A stretch of 21,956 nucleotides of DNA, taken from positions 1 to 21,956 of the forward strand of contig JBHJOF010000115.1 in assembly GCA_050330055.1 (NCBI GenBank), read 5' to 3'. Positions 6,752 through 14,861 of the stretch are shown one piece after another. The notes beneath the pieces are model-generated. The model saw only the letters and a program-made list of their open reading frames with translations. It made no database searches and was not told where the DNA came from. The stretch comes from JBHJOF01 sp050330055. Lineage in GTDB: Bacteria > Pseudomonadota > Alphaproteobacteria > Kiloniellales > JAKSDN01. The translations under genes and the position numbers were made by a program. Positions within the stretch are counted from its first letter, which is position 1. Every line of letters begins with the position of its first letter.

Positions 6752-8074
6752 ATGCGGACGTACCTCAAGCGCGCGGCCGAAAAGGCACCCTCGGGCAGGG
6801 CCGAGGTCGAGGACACGGTGCGCCGCATGCTGGCCGATATCCGCGAGGAGCGTGACCCTGCCGTCCGCCGCTATGCCAGGACGCTCGATCGCTGGGAGCG
6901 CGACAGCTTCCGGGTCGACAACGAGCAGATTCTGGCTGTCGCCAAGCGCCTGCCCGAGACCTTCAAGGAGGATTTCGCGCTTTGCATGGCCAACGTGCGG
7001 GACTTCGCCAGGCGGCAGCGCGACTCGATCCAGGAGTTCGAGGCCGAAATTGGGCCCGGCATCACCCTGGGGCAGAGGCTGATCCCGGTCGCCTCGGTCG
7101 GCTGCTACATCCCGGGCGGCAAGTATCCGCTGGTCTCCGCCGCCATCATGAGCGTCGGCACAGCCCGCGTTGCCGGCGTCGGCCACATCGTTGGCTGCGC
7201 GCCGCCGCGCGGCCCGGACGGCATCTTCCCGCCGACTCTCTATGGATTGCACGCCGCCGGCGCCGACGAAATCTTCTGCATCGGCGGCGTGCAGGCGATG
7301 GCCGCCATGGCCTTCGGCTGCGTCGGGATCGAGGCGGTCGACATGATCACCGGGCCCGGCAATGCCTATGTCGCCGAGGCCAAGCGGCAGCTTTACGGCA
7401 CGGTGGGCATCGACCTGCTGGCCGGGCCGACCGAGATCTGCATCATCGCCGACGAGACGGCCGACCCGGTGCTGGTCGCGACCGATCTGGTCGGCCAGGC
7501 GGAGCACGGCCCGGACAGCCCGGCCTGGCTGATCACCACCTCCGAGGCGCTGGGCCGGACCGTCCTCAAGGAGGTCGAGCGTCAGCTCGAGGACCTGGCG
7601 ACCAGGGACATGGCCGAGCCCGCCTGGCGCGACCACGGCGAGATCGTCGTCGTGGCCGATGACGACGAGGCCATTGCCGTAAGCGACGACTACGCGCCGG
7701 AGCATCTCGAGGTGCAGACGGCGAACGACGACTACTACCTGGAGCGGCTACGCAACTACGGCAGCCTGTTCCTCGGCGAGGAGAGCACGGTCGCCTACGG
7801 CGACAAGGGCGTCGGCACCAACCATACGCTGCCGACCGGCGGAGCTGCACGCTACACCGGCGGGCTCTGGGTCGGCAAGTTCATCAAGACGGTGACCTAC
7901 CAGCGCCTCACCCAGGAGGCGAGCCGCCGGCTCGCGCCACCCCTGGCGCGAGTCTGCGAGGTCGAAGGGATGGTCGCGCATGGCATCACCTGCGACGTCC
8001 GCTTCCAACGCTACGCGCCCAAGAACGAGGCCTCCGCGGCGGCATCGGTAGAACAGGGAGGTGTAAAGCCATGA
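6752..8074 (+). CDS. Histidinol dehydrogenase-family NAD-dependent alcohol dehydrogenase (HpsN-like)
   Basis: The 440-residue protein is a HisD homologue with the complete zinc and catalytic set by alignment to E. coli HisD: Q249 and H252 in GQAEHGPDS, E317-H318 in YAPEHLE, D351 and H358 in GDKGVGTNHTLPT, and H410 in EGMVAHGIT. The nucleotide and substrate region includes SVGCYIPGGKYPL and TGPGNAYVAEAKR. GKYPL and WVGKFIKTVTYQ are features I associate with the catabolic branch typified by HpsN (sulfopropanediol 3-dehydrogenase), not with biosynthetic HisD. The expected reaction is NAD-dependent four-electron oxidation of a primary alcohol to a carboxylate in the cytoplasm. AGGGA (6741-6745) precedes the ATG by 6 bases. 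It is the first gene of the run and overlaps the next by ATGA. The substrate is not established. Confidence 0.85.
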   Translation: MRTYLKRAAEKAPSGRAEVEDTVRRMLADIREERDPAVRRYARTLDRWERDSFRVDNEQILAVAKRLPETFKEDFALCMANVRDFARRQRDSIQEFEAEIGPGITLGQRLIPVASVGCYIPGGKYPLVSAAIMSVGTARVAGVGHIVGCAPPRGPDGIFPPTLYGLHAAGADEIFCIGGVQAMAAMAFGCVGIEAVDMITGPGNAYVAEAKRQLYGTVGIDLLAGPTEICIIADETADPVLVATDLVGQAEHGPDSPAWLITTSEALGRTVLKEVERQLEDLATRDMAEPAWRDHGEIVVVADDDEAIAVSDDYAPEHLEVQTANDDYYLERLRNYGSLFLGEESTVAYGDKGVGTNHTLPTGGAARYTGGLWVGKFIKTVTYQRLTQEASRRLAPPLARVCEVEGMVAHGITCDVRFQRYAPKNEASAAASVEQGGVKP

Positions 8075-9171
8075 TCTTTTACTGGGCCGAAACTCCTGAC
8101 GGCTGGGCGATTCCAGGCATTCACGGCCCCTGGGCCGAGGACGAACTGGACGGCTATGTCCAGAGCGGCGTCTACCTGGTTCGCGGCCAGGGCGAGAACC
8201 TGCTGATAGACACCGGCAACTGGACGCTGCCGGAGTACAACAATGGGATGGGCGAATTCCTGGTCGGGCTGCTCGACAAGGAGAAGAACGACCTCAAGTA
8301 CATCGTCATCACCCATTTCCACTACGACCACACTGGCAACGCGAAGATGCTCAAGGAGCGCTACGGCGCCCAGGTCGTGGCGCATCCGCTCGACAAGCCG
8401 ATCATCGAGGACCCGCTGATCGTGACGCGGCGTGAGAACATCACGCGCCTCGGCACCACGCCGGAGGAGATGCTCGAGGACTTCAACCTGCGCCCCGGCG
8501 AGAGCCTCGGCCTGTCGGACCCGGAAATCATCAGGAAGTATTGGAACTTCCCCGTCGAGGTCGACCTCGACATGGAGGACGGCGACCAGCTCGAGGTCGG
8601 CGGCCTGAAGCTCGAGGTGGTGCACCTGCCGGGCCACTGTCCCGGCCACATCGGCCTCTACAATCCACACTCGGGCATCCTCTACAGCGGCGACCTGCTG
8701 CATTACCCGACGCCGCTCGGCCCTTACCCGATCGGCGACGCCAAGGCGCACTGGCACTCGATCCAGCGCTGCCTGTCTTACCAGCCGCAGATGCTGCTGG
8801 AAGGGCACGGCATGTCCGTCTACTCGCCGGACAGCTCCAGACGCCGCTTGCTGCACATGCAGCAGCAGCAGACTGACACGCACAACAGGGTGATCTTCGT
8901 CCTGCAGCGCGAGGGGCGGCCGCTAACCACCATGGACCTGGTGCCCGAGGTCATGCCGGTGAAGTCGGACCTCGACTATGCCGTCTCGACCGGCATAGGC
9001 ATGCGGCGCTGCTACGCGGAGTGCTGCATCCAGACCCACCTGCTGTGGCACATCGAGAAGGGCAACGCCGAGCGGGTGCGCGAGCAGGGCCAGGTCAAGT
9101 TCGTATCGACGGAGGCGGGCAAGCAGGTGGCGCTGGCCGCCCGTGAAGAAGAGCTGCGGAAGGCCGGCTAG
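8071..9171 (+). CDS. Metallo-beta-lactamase-fold hydrolase
   Basis: The 366-residue MBL-fold protein has a full dinuclear site: H82-x-H84-x-D86-H87 in THFHYDHTGN, H189 in LPGHCPGH, D208 in YSGDLLH and H246 in EGHG. An insertion of about 60 residues (110-165) separates the first motif from the later strands. About 110 residues follow the last ligand, with a Cys-containing segment (YAECCIQTHLLWHIEKG) resembling the helical C-terminal domain of LACTB2-like or thioesterase-like members. There is no signal peptide, so it is cytoplasmic. It starts inside the HisD-like gene's stop (ATGA). In this setting a lactonase or thioesterase acting on an oxidised intermediate is plausible, but that is inference. 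GGAGG lies just upstream of the start. Confidence 0.85.
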   Translation: MIFYWAETPDGWAIPGIHGPWAEDELDGYVQSGVYLVRGQGENLLIDTGNWTLPEYNNGMGEFLVGLLDKEKNDLKYIVITHFHYDHTGNAKMLKERYGAQVVAHPLDKPIIEDPLIVTRRENITRLGTTPEEMLEDFNLRPGESLGLSDPEIIRKYWNFPVEVDLDMEDGDQLEVGGLKLEVVHLPGHCPGHIGLYNPHSGILYSGDLLHYPTPLGPYPIGDAKAHWHSIQRCLSYQPQMLLEGHGMSVYSPDSSRRRLLHMQQQQTDTHNRVIFVLQREGRPLTTMDLVPEVMPVKSDLDYAVSTGIGMRRCYAECCIQTHLLWHIEKGNAERVREQGQVKFVSTEAGKQVALAAREEELRKAG

Positions 9172-9224
9172 GCGCTCGGCGCCGCGTCGGCCCCACCACA
9201 ACAACACATCCTGGGGAGGACACC

Positions 9225-10565
9225 ATGGTGAAGAAATTGGATCCCCGCTGGTTCCCGGAGTTCGAACAGCGGCGAGTGGTCGACGGGCACATGGAGCGGC
9301 TCGACCTGCATGGCGTGTCGCGCCGCGATTTCATGGCGTTCGCATCGGCCAGCGCGATCGCCTCGGCGACGGCGCTGTCTCTCGGCTATCCCTCGGTCGC
9401 CCTGGCCGACAAGGGCGGCAAGATGGCCCATCTGATGATGACGCTGCGGCTCGAGTACGTGGCCAACGCGGACACCGGCGCCAACGCCGCGGCTAAGGCG
9501 CTCGGCATGGAGATCACATCGGTCGATGGCCAGCTCGATTCCGAGCGTCAGCTCAACCAGTTCGAGCAGCAGATGGCGGCAGGCGCGCAGGCGGTCATGC
9601 TGCACGCTCCGGGCGGCGGCTCGATCCGCCGCATCGCGGAGCTCGCCAACCAGAACAAAGTATGGCTCGACAACACCTGGGGCACGCTGCCCTGGTTCAC
9701 CCCCTTCGAGGCCGGCGACTACTACACCATGTACGCCGTGCCCGAGGAGTTCTCGGCGCATCGCGCCGTCACGGTCGAGGTCTGCAAGGCCGTCATGAAC
9801 AAGTTCGGCGGCGGCGACATCGTCGGCGTCACTGGCGTGGAAGGTAACTCGACGGACCTGATCCGCTCGCGCGGCCGCAACGACGCGCTGAAGGACTTTC
9901 CGGAGGTCAAGCTGGTGGGCGAGCTGCCCGGCAAGTGGAACCGGGAGGACTCGCAGAAGGCGATGGAAGACCTGATCTCACGCCACCCCGACATCCGCGG
10001 CGTCATTGCCCAGAACGACGACGTGGCCGACGGTTGCATTGCCGCTTTGCGCGCGGCGGGCTACCGCCCGGGCGACGACGTTTTCATCTCGGGCGCCGAT
10101 GGCACTACCGGCGGCGCGGAGTCCATTGAGCGTGGCCAGCTGTTGGCGACCAGCGCCAACGTGCCGCAGTACATGGGGGCGCTGCTCACCACGCGGCTCT
10201 ATGATGTTCTGCACGGCTGGCGGCCACGTGCGGCGGAGCGGATGATGAACTGGCGTTCCATCGCCATGACCAAGGACAATTTGGACGCCTACCTGGAGCG
10301 CTACGTCAATAACGGCGACACCGAGCCTTACGACTACAGGCGGATGTCGAAGGTCGAGCATCCCGACGACTGGGACCCGCAGGCCGAGCTGTTTCCCATG
10401 GACATCGACCTGGAATGGGGCGGCATCGCCAAGCCGGACGGCTGGTCCTATCCGAAGGAGTACACCGAGGCGCGTGCCAACGGAGAGGCCGAGGCGGTGC
10501 GCGAAGAGTATGCGGCACACTACAAGATCGACTTCTTCGGCCCATCGCCGATGAAGCAGGGCTGA
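9225..10565 (+). CDS. Sugar-type ABC transporter substrate-binding protein (RbsB-like, Tat signal)
   Basis: The 446-residue periplasmic binding protein has type-1 features: two Rossmann-like lobes, an EQQMAAGAQAVMLHAPGG segment, IRGVIAQNDDVADGCIAALRAAG, and VFISGADGTTGG. The signal is unusual. A charged 31-residue leader precedes SRRDFMAFASASAIASATAL, a twin-arginine-type signal (RR at 33-34), with likely cleavage after VALA at 61. The C-terminal part (about 340-446) is longer than in RbsB and rich in aromatic and acidic residues. GGGGAGG lies just before the ATG. It is the binding subunit for the ATPase and permease that follow, separated from them by a strong hairpin. The ligand is unknown, and sugars, polyols or similar compounds are typical. 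Confidence 0.88.
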   Translation: MVKKLDPRWFPEFEQRRVVDGHMERLDLHGVSRRDFMAFASASAIASATALSLGYPSVALADKGGKMAHLMMTLRLEYVANADTGANAAAKALGMEITSVDGQLDSERQLNQFEQQMAAGAQAVMLHAPGGGSIRRIAELANQNKVWLDNTWGTLPWFTPFEAGDYYTMYAVPEEFSAHRAVTVEVCKAVMNKFGGGDIVGVTGVEGNSTDLIRSRGRNDALKDFPEVKLVGELPGKWNREDSQKAMEDLISRHPDIRGVIAQNDDVADGCIAALRAAGYRPGDDVFISGADGTTGGAESIERGQLLATSANVPQYMGALLTTRLYDVLHGWRPRAAERMMNWRSIAMTKDNLDAYLERYVNNGDTEPYDYRRMSKVEHPDDWDPQAELFPMDIDLEWGGIAKPDGWSYPKEYTEARANGEAEAVREEYAAHYKIDFFGPSPMKQG

Positions 10566-10576
10566 GACCGACCGTG

Positions 10577-10608
10577 GCGGGCAGGCGGCCGGCGCGCCGC
10601 CGGCCCGC
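10577..10608 (+). other. Intercistronic GC-rich stem-loop after the first binding-protein gene
   Basis: GCGGGC (10577-10582) pairs with GCCCGC (10603-10608). Inside it, GCGGC pairs with GCCGC around a CGGCGC loop, giving an interrupted stem of about 11 pairs. There is no T-tract, so it is not a classical terminator. Its position just after a binding-protein gene and before the transporter core suggests mRNA 3'-end protection or partial attenuation, giving more binding protein than membrane components. Confidence 0.55.
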
Positions 10609-10641
10609 TCCTCTCTCGGGAACGAGGCGAGCGCGCGTCAC

Positions 10642-12228
10642 ATGAGTGGACCGGATGCGATCCTGACGGTCGAAGGCGTGTCGAAAAGCTTCGGCGCTAG
10701 CCGCGCGCTCGATTCGGTCGATCTGATGATCGGCCGCCGTCAGGTGGTCGGCGTGGTTGGCGAGAATGGCGCCGGCAAGTCGACCCTGCTCAACATTCTC
10801 TCCGGCATCGTGCGGCCGGACGCAGGGGCGATCACGCTGAATGGCCGGCGGATCTCGCCCGGCAGCTACGCCGAGGCGACTGCCCTCGGCCTGTCGCGCG
10901 TGTTCCAGGAACAGGCGCTGATCCCGAACATCAAGGTCTACGAGAACCTGCTGCTGTCGCATGAGCAGCGCTTCACGCGCTATGGTCAGGTGATCCGCAG
11001 CGGCGAGATGATTGCCGTGGCCGCCGATCTGATGCGCGAGGCCGGGATCGCGATCGACGTGACCCGCCGCACCGCCGACCTTAGCTTCTCGGCGCGTCAG
11101 CTCGTCGAGATCGTCCGCGCCTGTCTGGTACCGGTCCGCATTCTCGGCATCGCGCACCCGGTGGTGCTGCTCGACGAGCCGACCGCCTCGCTCGAGCGGG
11201 CCGACGAGGAGGCCTTCTTCCGCCTGATGGCGCGCATGCGGCAGATCGGCTCGCTGGTCTTCGTGTCGCACCGCCTGAGCGAGGTGCTGGCAACCAGCGA
11301 CGTGATCCACGTGTTGAAGGACGGCCGGCTGGTGCAAACGGTCGATCCCGCCGAGGCCGACGAGCGACGCCTGCACAGCTTCATGGTCGGCCGTGAGCGG
11401 GACGCCGACTACTACCACGAGGGAGAGCAGCAGGAGCCCGCCGAGCGGCCGGTTGTCTTCGAGATGCGCGACCTGAGCCGGGCCGGGTTGTTCGGCGACG
11501 TGACGCTCGCCGTGCGCGAGGGCGAGGTGCTGGGCATTGGCGGCCTGCTGGAGTCCGGAAAGTCCGAGCTCGGCAAGGGGGTGGCCGGCGTGATGCCGCC
11601 CGACCGCGGCGAAGTGCGCGTCGGCGGCGGGCGATGGGAAATGCCGGCGATCCGCCGGCTGATTCGCCAGGGGCTCGGCTATATCCCGGCCGAGCGGAAC
11701 GCCGAGGGCATGATCACGGCCTTCCCGGTATCCTGGAATCTGTCGCTCGCCAGCGGCGGCGACCTCTTCTCCAACCGCTTCGGGCTCTGGCTCTCGGCCG
11801 CCGAGACTCGAGTGACGGCCAACTTCATCGCGCGCCTGGGAATCCGGGCGCGCGGACCCGCGCTGCCCTGCTGGACCCTTTCGGGCGGTAACCAGCAGAA
11901 GGTGGTGCTGGCCCGCTGGCTGTGCCGCAGCCTGCGCGTCCTGGTGCTCGACAATCCGACGCGCGGCATCGACGCCGGCGCCAAGGAGGAGATCTACGGC
12001 CTGATCCGCAGGCTGACGGCCGAGGGCGTCGCGATCATCCTGATCACCGACGAGTTGCTCGAGCTGATCGGCCTGTCGAACCGCATTGCCATCATGAAGC
12101 AGGGCCGGGTTGCTGCCATCGTGCCGGCGCCGCCCGCGGCCAAGCCGACGGAGCAGGAACTGATCGCCCTGATGCTGACGTCGCCCGGCGGACAAGGGAC
12201 GCCCTGGACCGGCGGAATCGCGGCATGA
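10642..12228 (+). CDS. Sugar-type ABC transporter ATPase with two nucleotide-binding domains (RbsA/XylG-like)
   Basis: The 528-residue protein has two ABC domains. Domain 1 has Walker A GENGAGKST (40-48), signature LSFSARQ (147-153), Walker B VVLLDEP with Glu179, and H-loop His210. Domain 2 has Walker A GGLLESGKSE (300-309), signature LSGGNQQK (413-420), and Walker B VLVLDNPTRGID, where the catalytic Glu is Asn438. The H-loop position reads ITDELLEL. Pairing head to tail therefore gives one consensus site (Walker 1 with signature 2) and one degenerate site. It energises the permease that follows (ATGA overlap at 12225-12228). The 76-base gap upstream holds the stem-loop. Domain order and the GIDAGAKEEIY segment are diagnostic of the ribose/xylose class. 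Confidence 0.92.
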   Translation: MSGPDAILTVEGVSKSFGASRALDSVDLMIGRRQVVGVVGENGAGKSTLLNILSGIVRPDAGAITLNGRRISPGSYAEATALGLSRVFQEQALIPNIKVYENLLLSHEQRFTRYGQVIRSGEMIAVAADLMREAGIAIDVTRRTADLSFSARQLVEIVRACLVPVRILGIAHPVVLLDEPTASLERADEEAFFRLMARMRQIGSLVFVSHRLSEVLATSDVIHVLKDGRLVQTVDPAEADERRLHSFMVGRERDADYYHEGEQQEPAERPVVFEMRDLSRAGLFGDVTLAVREGEVLGIGGLLESGKSELGKGVAGVMPPDRGEVRVGGGRWEMPAIRRLIRQGLGYIPAERNAEGMITAFPVSWNLSLASGGDLFSNRFGLWLSAAETRVTANFIARLGIRARGPALPCWTLSGGNQQKVVLARWLCRSLRVLVLDNPTRGIDAGAKEEIYGLIRRLTAEGVAIILITDELLELIGLSNRIAIMKQGRVAAIVPAPPAAKPTEQELIALMLTSPGGQGTPWTGGIAA

Positions 12229-13232
12229 GCAAGGATAGCGCGATCGACGCGGGAGAAGGCGCCATTGTGACACCGGTCCCACGGCCGTGGCGGCTGGGGC
12301 TGGCAACCGGCATGTGGCTGCCGATCGCCGTTGTTCTGGCGCTGGTGCTGTTCTTCTCGCTGGCCAGCGATGCCTTCCTGACCCTGCGCAACATGACCGG
12401 TATCTCGGGCCAGGCCAGCACGCTGCTGCTCGCCTGCCTGGGGGCTTCCTTCGTGATCCTGATGGGCAGCATCGACCTTTCGGTGGGCGCCATCGTGCTG
12501 CTGGTCGGCGCACTCACCGTCAAGGTGATCAACGCCGCGGATATCGGTGCAGCCGCGCTGCTGGTCGGATTGCTGTTCGGTGCGATCCTGGGCGCCGGCA
12601 ACGGCCTGATCTTCGCCTTCGGGCGCATTCCCTCCTTTGTCGTCACGTTGGGCACGCTGTCGATCTTCACCGGGGCCGCCTGGGAGCTGCTGCAGGGCCG
12701 AGCGCTGCGCTATGCCTCCGCCAGCTTCGAGGTGCTGGCGATCGGTCAGTTCATACCGCATATCCCCAACATCGCGCTTTTCGCATTCGGCGCTTGGCTG
12801 CTGATGACGCTGGTCGGATTCAAGACCCGCTTCGGCCGCTACATGTACATCATCGGCGGTGGCGAGGCGGTGGCCAGCACGGCCGGCATCCCGGTGCGCC
12901 GCTACAAGATCTATGCCTTCGCGCTGTCCGGCATGATGGCCGGCCTGGCCGGGGCGCTGGCCGTCGCCCGCCTCGGCGCAGCCGGGCCGACCCTGGGTCA
13001 GGACCTGCTGCTCAATACCCTGGCGGCCATCGTGGTAGGCGGCACCTCGCTGTCAGGTGGCGTCGGCGGCGTGCATCGGACGCTGATCGGCGTACTGATC
13101 ATCGCCCTGCTCGACAACGGGCTGAACCTCATGGGCGTCAATCAATACACCCAGATGGTGATCAAGGGCGCGGTGGTCGTGGCGGCCGTGCTGGTCGGCC
13201 AGGACCGCAGCAAGTCCATGGTCATGAAGTAG
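12225..13232 (+). CDS. Sugar-type ABC transporter permease (RbsC-like)
   Basis: The 335-residue polytopic membrane protein has about eight to ten hydrophobic segments. The RbsC hallmarks are GASFVILMGSIDLSVGAIV near residue 80, GRIPSFVVTLGTL near 130, RYMYIIGGGEAVASTAGIPVRR (about 205-226, split family motif), and the C-terminal NTLAAIVVGGTSLSGGVG with a GVNQYTQMVIKG segment. The start ATG 12225 overlaps the ATPase stop. The open frame extends about 100 codons further upstream, but that part is a shadow of the ATPase gene. It forms the channel of the first importer with the preceding ATPase and binding protein. An 80-base gap with no recognised element precedes the second importer. Confidence 0.93.
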   Translation: MSKDSAIDAGEGAIVTPVPRPWRLGLATGMWLPIAVVLALVLFFSLASDAFLTLRNMTGISGQASTLLLACLGASFVILMGSIDLSVGAIVLLVGALTVKVINAADIGAAALLVGLLFGAILGAGNGLIFAFGRIPSFVVTLGTLSIFTGAAWELLQGRALRYASASFEVLAIGQFIPHIPNIALFAFGAWLLMTLVGFKTRFGRYMYIIGGGEAVASTAGIPVRRYKIYAFALSGMMAGLAGALAVARLGAAGPTLGQDLLLNTLAAIVVGGTSLSGGVGGVHRTLIGVLIIALLDNGLNLMGVNQYTQMVIKGAVVVAAVLVGQDRSKSMVMK

Positions 13233-13312
13233 GCCGCAGCGCAGCGGGTCGCATCTGGGTCCGTGACTTAGTCGGCAAATGAAGCATTAACGTTCGAAAC
13301 GGGAGGCTAGAG

Positions 13313-14797
13313 ATGAGACGGGACAAGACGAGGATGGGACAGACCCGGCGGGACTTCCTGATGAAGTCGGCCGCGGGCGCCGCGGCCTTCACCATGGCGC
13401 CGGGCCTGCTCGCCAGGCCGAGCCTAGCGCAGACGGGCGACCTGACAAACGTGCACAAAGCCGCGGCAGAGGCGGCCAAGGCGCTGGCCGAGGGCCGCAA
13501 CGTCAAGCTGACTATCATGCAGCCGTCCGGCTCGCTCGGCAACGTGAAGCCGGTTGCCGATCGCTTCACCGAGGAGACCGGCATCGCCATCGAGTACCTC
13601 GAGGTGCCGCTGGGCGAGATCACCCAGAAGATCCTGCTGGAAGCAGTCTCGAAAAGTGGCTCCTTCGACATAGCGCTGCCGGCCACCTTTGGCATCCCCG
13701 ACCTCGCAGAGTCCGGCATCCTCGTCAACCTCGATCAGTACGCGCTGAAATACGAGCCGCAGGATTTCCAGGACGACGCGCTCTACACCATCGGCGACTA
13801 CTACAAGGGCAGCCTTTATGGCTATCAGACCGACGGCGACACCTACGTCATGTTCTACAACAAGGAGTGGCTGGACAAGGAGGAGGAGCGCAAGGGCTTC
13901 GCCGACAAGCACGGCTGGGAGCTCAAGGTGCCGGATACCTGGGAGGAGCTTGACACAATGATGGCCTGGTTCCATCGGCCGGACCAGGGCATGTACGGCG
14001 GCGCGCTCTTTCGCACCCAGTACTTCATCGCCTGGGAATGGTGGGGCCGCTTTCACGCGAAGGGCTACTACCCGCTGGACGACGACCTGGTTCCGCAAAT
14101 CAACAATGAGGCGGGCGTGCAGGCGCTGGAGGAGCTGGTGAAGGCCTCGCAGCATCTCTATCCCGGTGCCAAGACCAACGGCCTGTTCGAGAACTTTGAG
14201 GCCTACGGCCAGGGCGACAAGTTCGCCAACATCGGTTGGGGCGGTACGCAGAAGTTCCTGAACTCCGACAAGTCCAAACTGAAAGGCAAGATGACCTTCG
14301 GCCCCATGCCTGGCGGCATGGTCGACGGCGAGCTGCTGCGCACGCCTTACTTCAACTGGGGCTGGAATTACGTCGTCTCCAGCGTCTCGCCAGAGCCGGA
14401 GATCGCCTATCTATTCACTCTCTATGCGTGCAGCCCGGCCATGTCGACCATCGCGGTGCGCGATCCTGGCGGCTATTTCGATCCCTTCCGCGGCGCGCAC
14501 TACGAGGACGGTGAGATTGCGAACACCTATTCGCCGTCCTTCCTCGAAGTGCACAGGGATTCGATGCGCAACTCGATCCCCGATCTCTATCTCAAAGGGC
14601 AAGGCGAGTACTTCGACGAGTTGCGCGTCAACCTCGCCGCGGCTGACGCCGGCACCAAGTCGGCGAAGGAAGCGCTCGACGGCACCGCACGCTCCTGGGA
14701 GCGGATCACCAGGCGCATGGGCAAGCGCAGCCAGGCTGTGCAGTGGAGCTTCCTGAAGTCCAGCTATCCTGAGAACATACGGAGCCGTTTGAAGTAA
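13313..14797 (+). CDS. ABC transporter extracellular solute-binding protein (family 1, Tat signal)
   Basis: The 494-residue binding protein opens with a twin-arginine signal, TRRDFLMKSAAGAAAF (RR at 12-13), and probable cleavage near residue 39 (PSLAQ). The mature part is a family-1, MalE/UgpB-like fold: KLTIMQPSGSLGNVKPVADRF at the first strand, DIALPATFGIPDLAESGILVNLD, then GYQTDGDTYVMFYNKEWL and KVPDTWEELDTMMAWF. GGGAGG is well placed before ATG 13313. A second Met at residue 8 also keeps the signal. It begins the second importer and is followed by a hairpin and then two permeases and two ATPases. Length and arrangement resemble glycerol or polyol importers of rhizobia, but the ligand is not determinable. 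Confidence 0.9.
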   Translation: MRRDKTRMGQTRRDFLMKSAAGAAAFTMAPGLLARPSLAQTGDLTNVHKAAAEAAKALAEGRNVKLTIMQPSGSLGNVKPVADRFTEETGIAIEYLEVPLGEITQKILLEAVSKSGSFDIALPATFGIPDLAESGILVNLDQYALKYEPQDFQDDALYTIGDYYKGSLYGYQTDGDTYVMFYNKEWLDKEEERKGFADKHGWELKVPDTWEELDTMMAWFHRPDQGMYGGALFRTQYFIAWEWWGRFHAKGYYPLDDDLVPQINNEAGVQALEELVKASQHLYPGAKTNGLFENFEAYGQGDKFANIGWGGTQKFLNSDKSKLKGKMTFGPMPGGMVDGELLRTPYFNWGWNYVVSSVSPEPEIAYLFTLYACSPAMSTIAVRDPGGYFDPFRGAHYEDGEIANTYSPSFLEVHRDSMRNSIPDLYLKGQGEYFDELRVNLAAADAGTKSAKEALDGTARSWERITRRMGKRSQAVQWSFLKSSYPENIRSRLK

Positions 14798-14809
14798 GAG
14801 GGAGGGCTG

Positions 14810-14837
14810 GGGGCGTGCTCTCGCGCGAGCGCGCCCC
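14810..14837 (+). other. Intercistronic GC-rich stem-loop after the second binding-protein gene
   Basis: GGGGCGTGCTC (14810-14820) pairs with GAGCGCGCCCC (14827-14837), an 11-pair stem with one G-U wobble and a six-base loop. There is no T-tract. It occupies the same relative position as the stem-loop at 10577-10608, between a binding-protein gene and its permease/ATPase genes. It probably stabilises the upstream message or lowers downstream expression. Confidence 0.6.
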
Positions 14838-14861
14838 GGCTGCTTGAAGCGAGGCACCGCA

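Noticed and set aside
6752..8074. Biosynthetic histidinol dehydrogenase (hisD)
   Set aside because: There are no other histidine genes nearby, a LacI operator lies in front, importers follow, and the motifs are closer to the HpsN branch.
11922..12224. Upstream extension of the RbsC-like permease frame
   Set aside because: It overlaps the ATPase gene in another frame, is not permease-like, and ATG 12225 has the typical coupled-start geometry.
10306..12513. Very long open frame (over 700 codons) on the minus strand
   Set aside because: It is antisense to the binding-protein, ATPase and permease genes, and its product is low-complexity and rich in Arg, Ala and His with no domain. GC-rich third positions keep the opposite strand open.
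13270..13312. Possible further LacI site around AACGTTCGAAACG before the second binding protein
   Set aside because: It has a CG-centred core but lacks the outer TG/CA positions and the correct spacing of the consensus.
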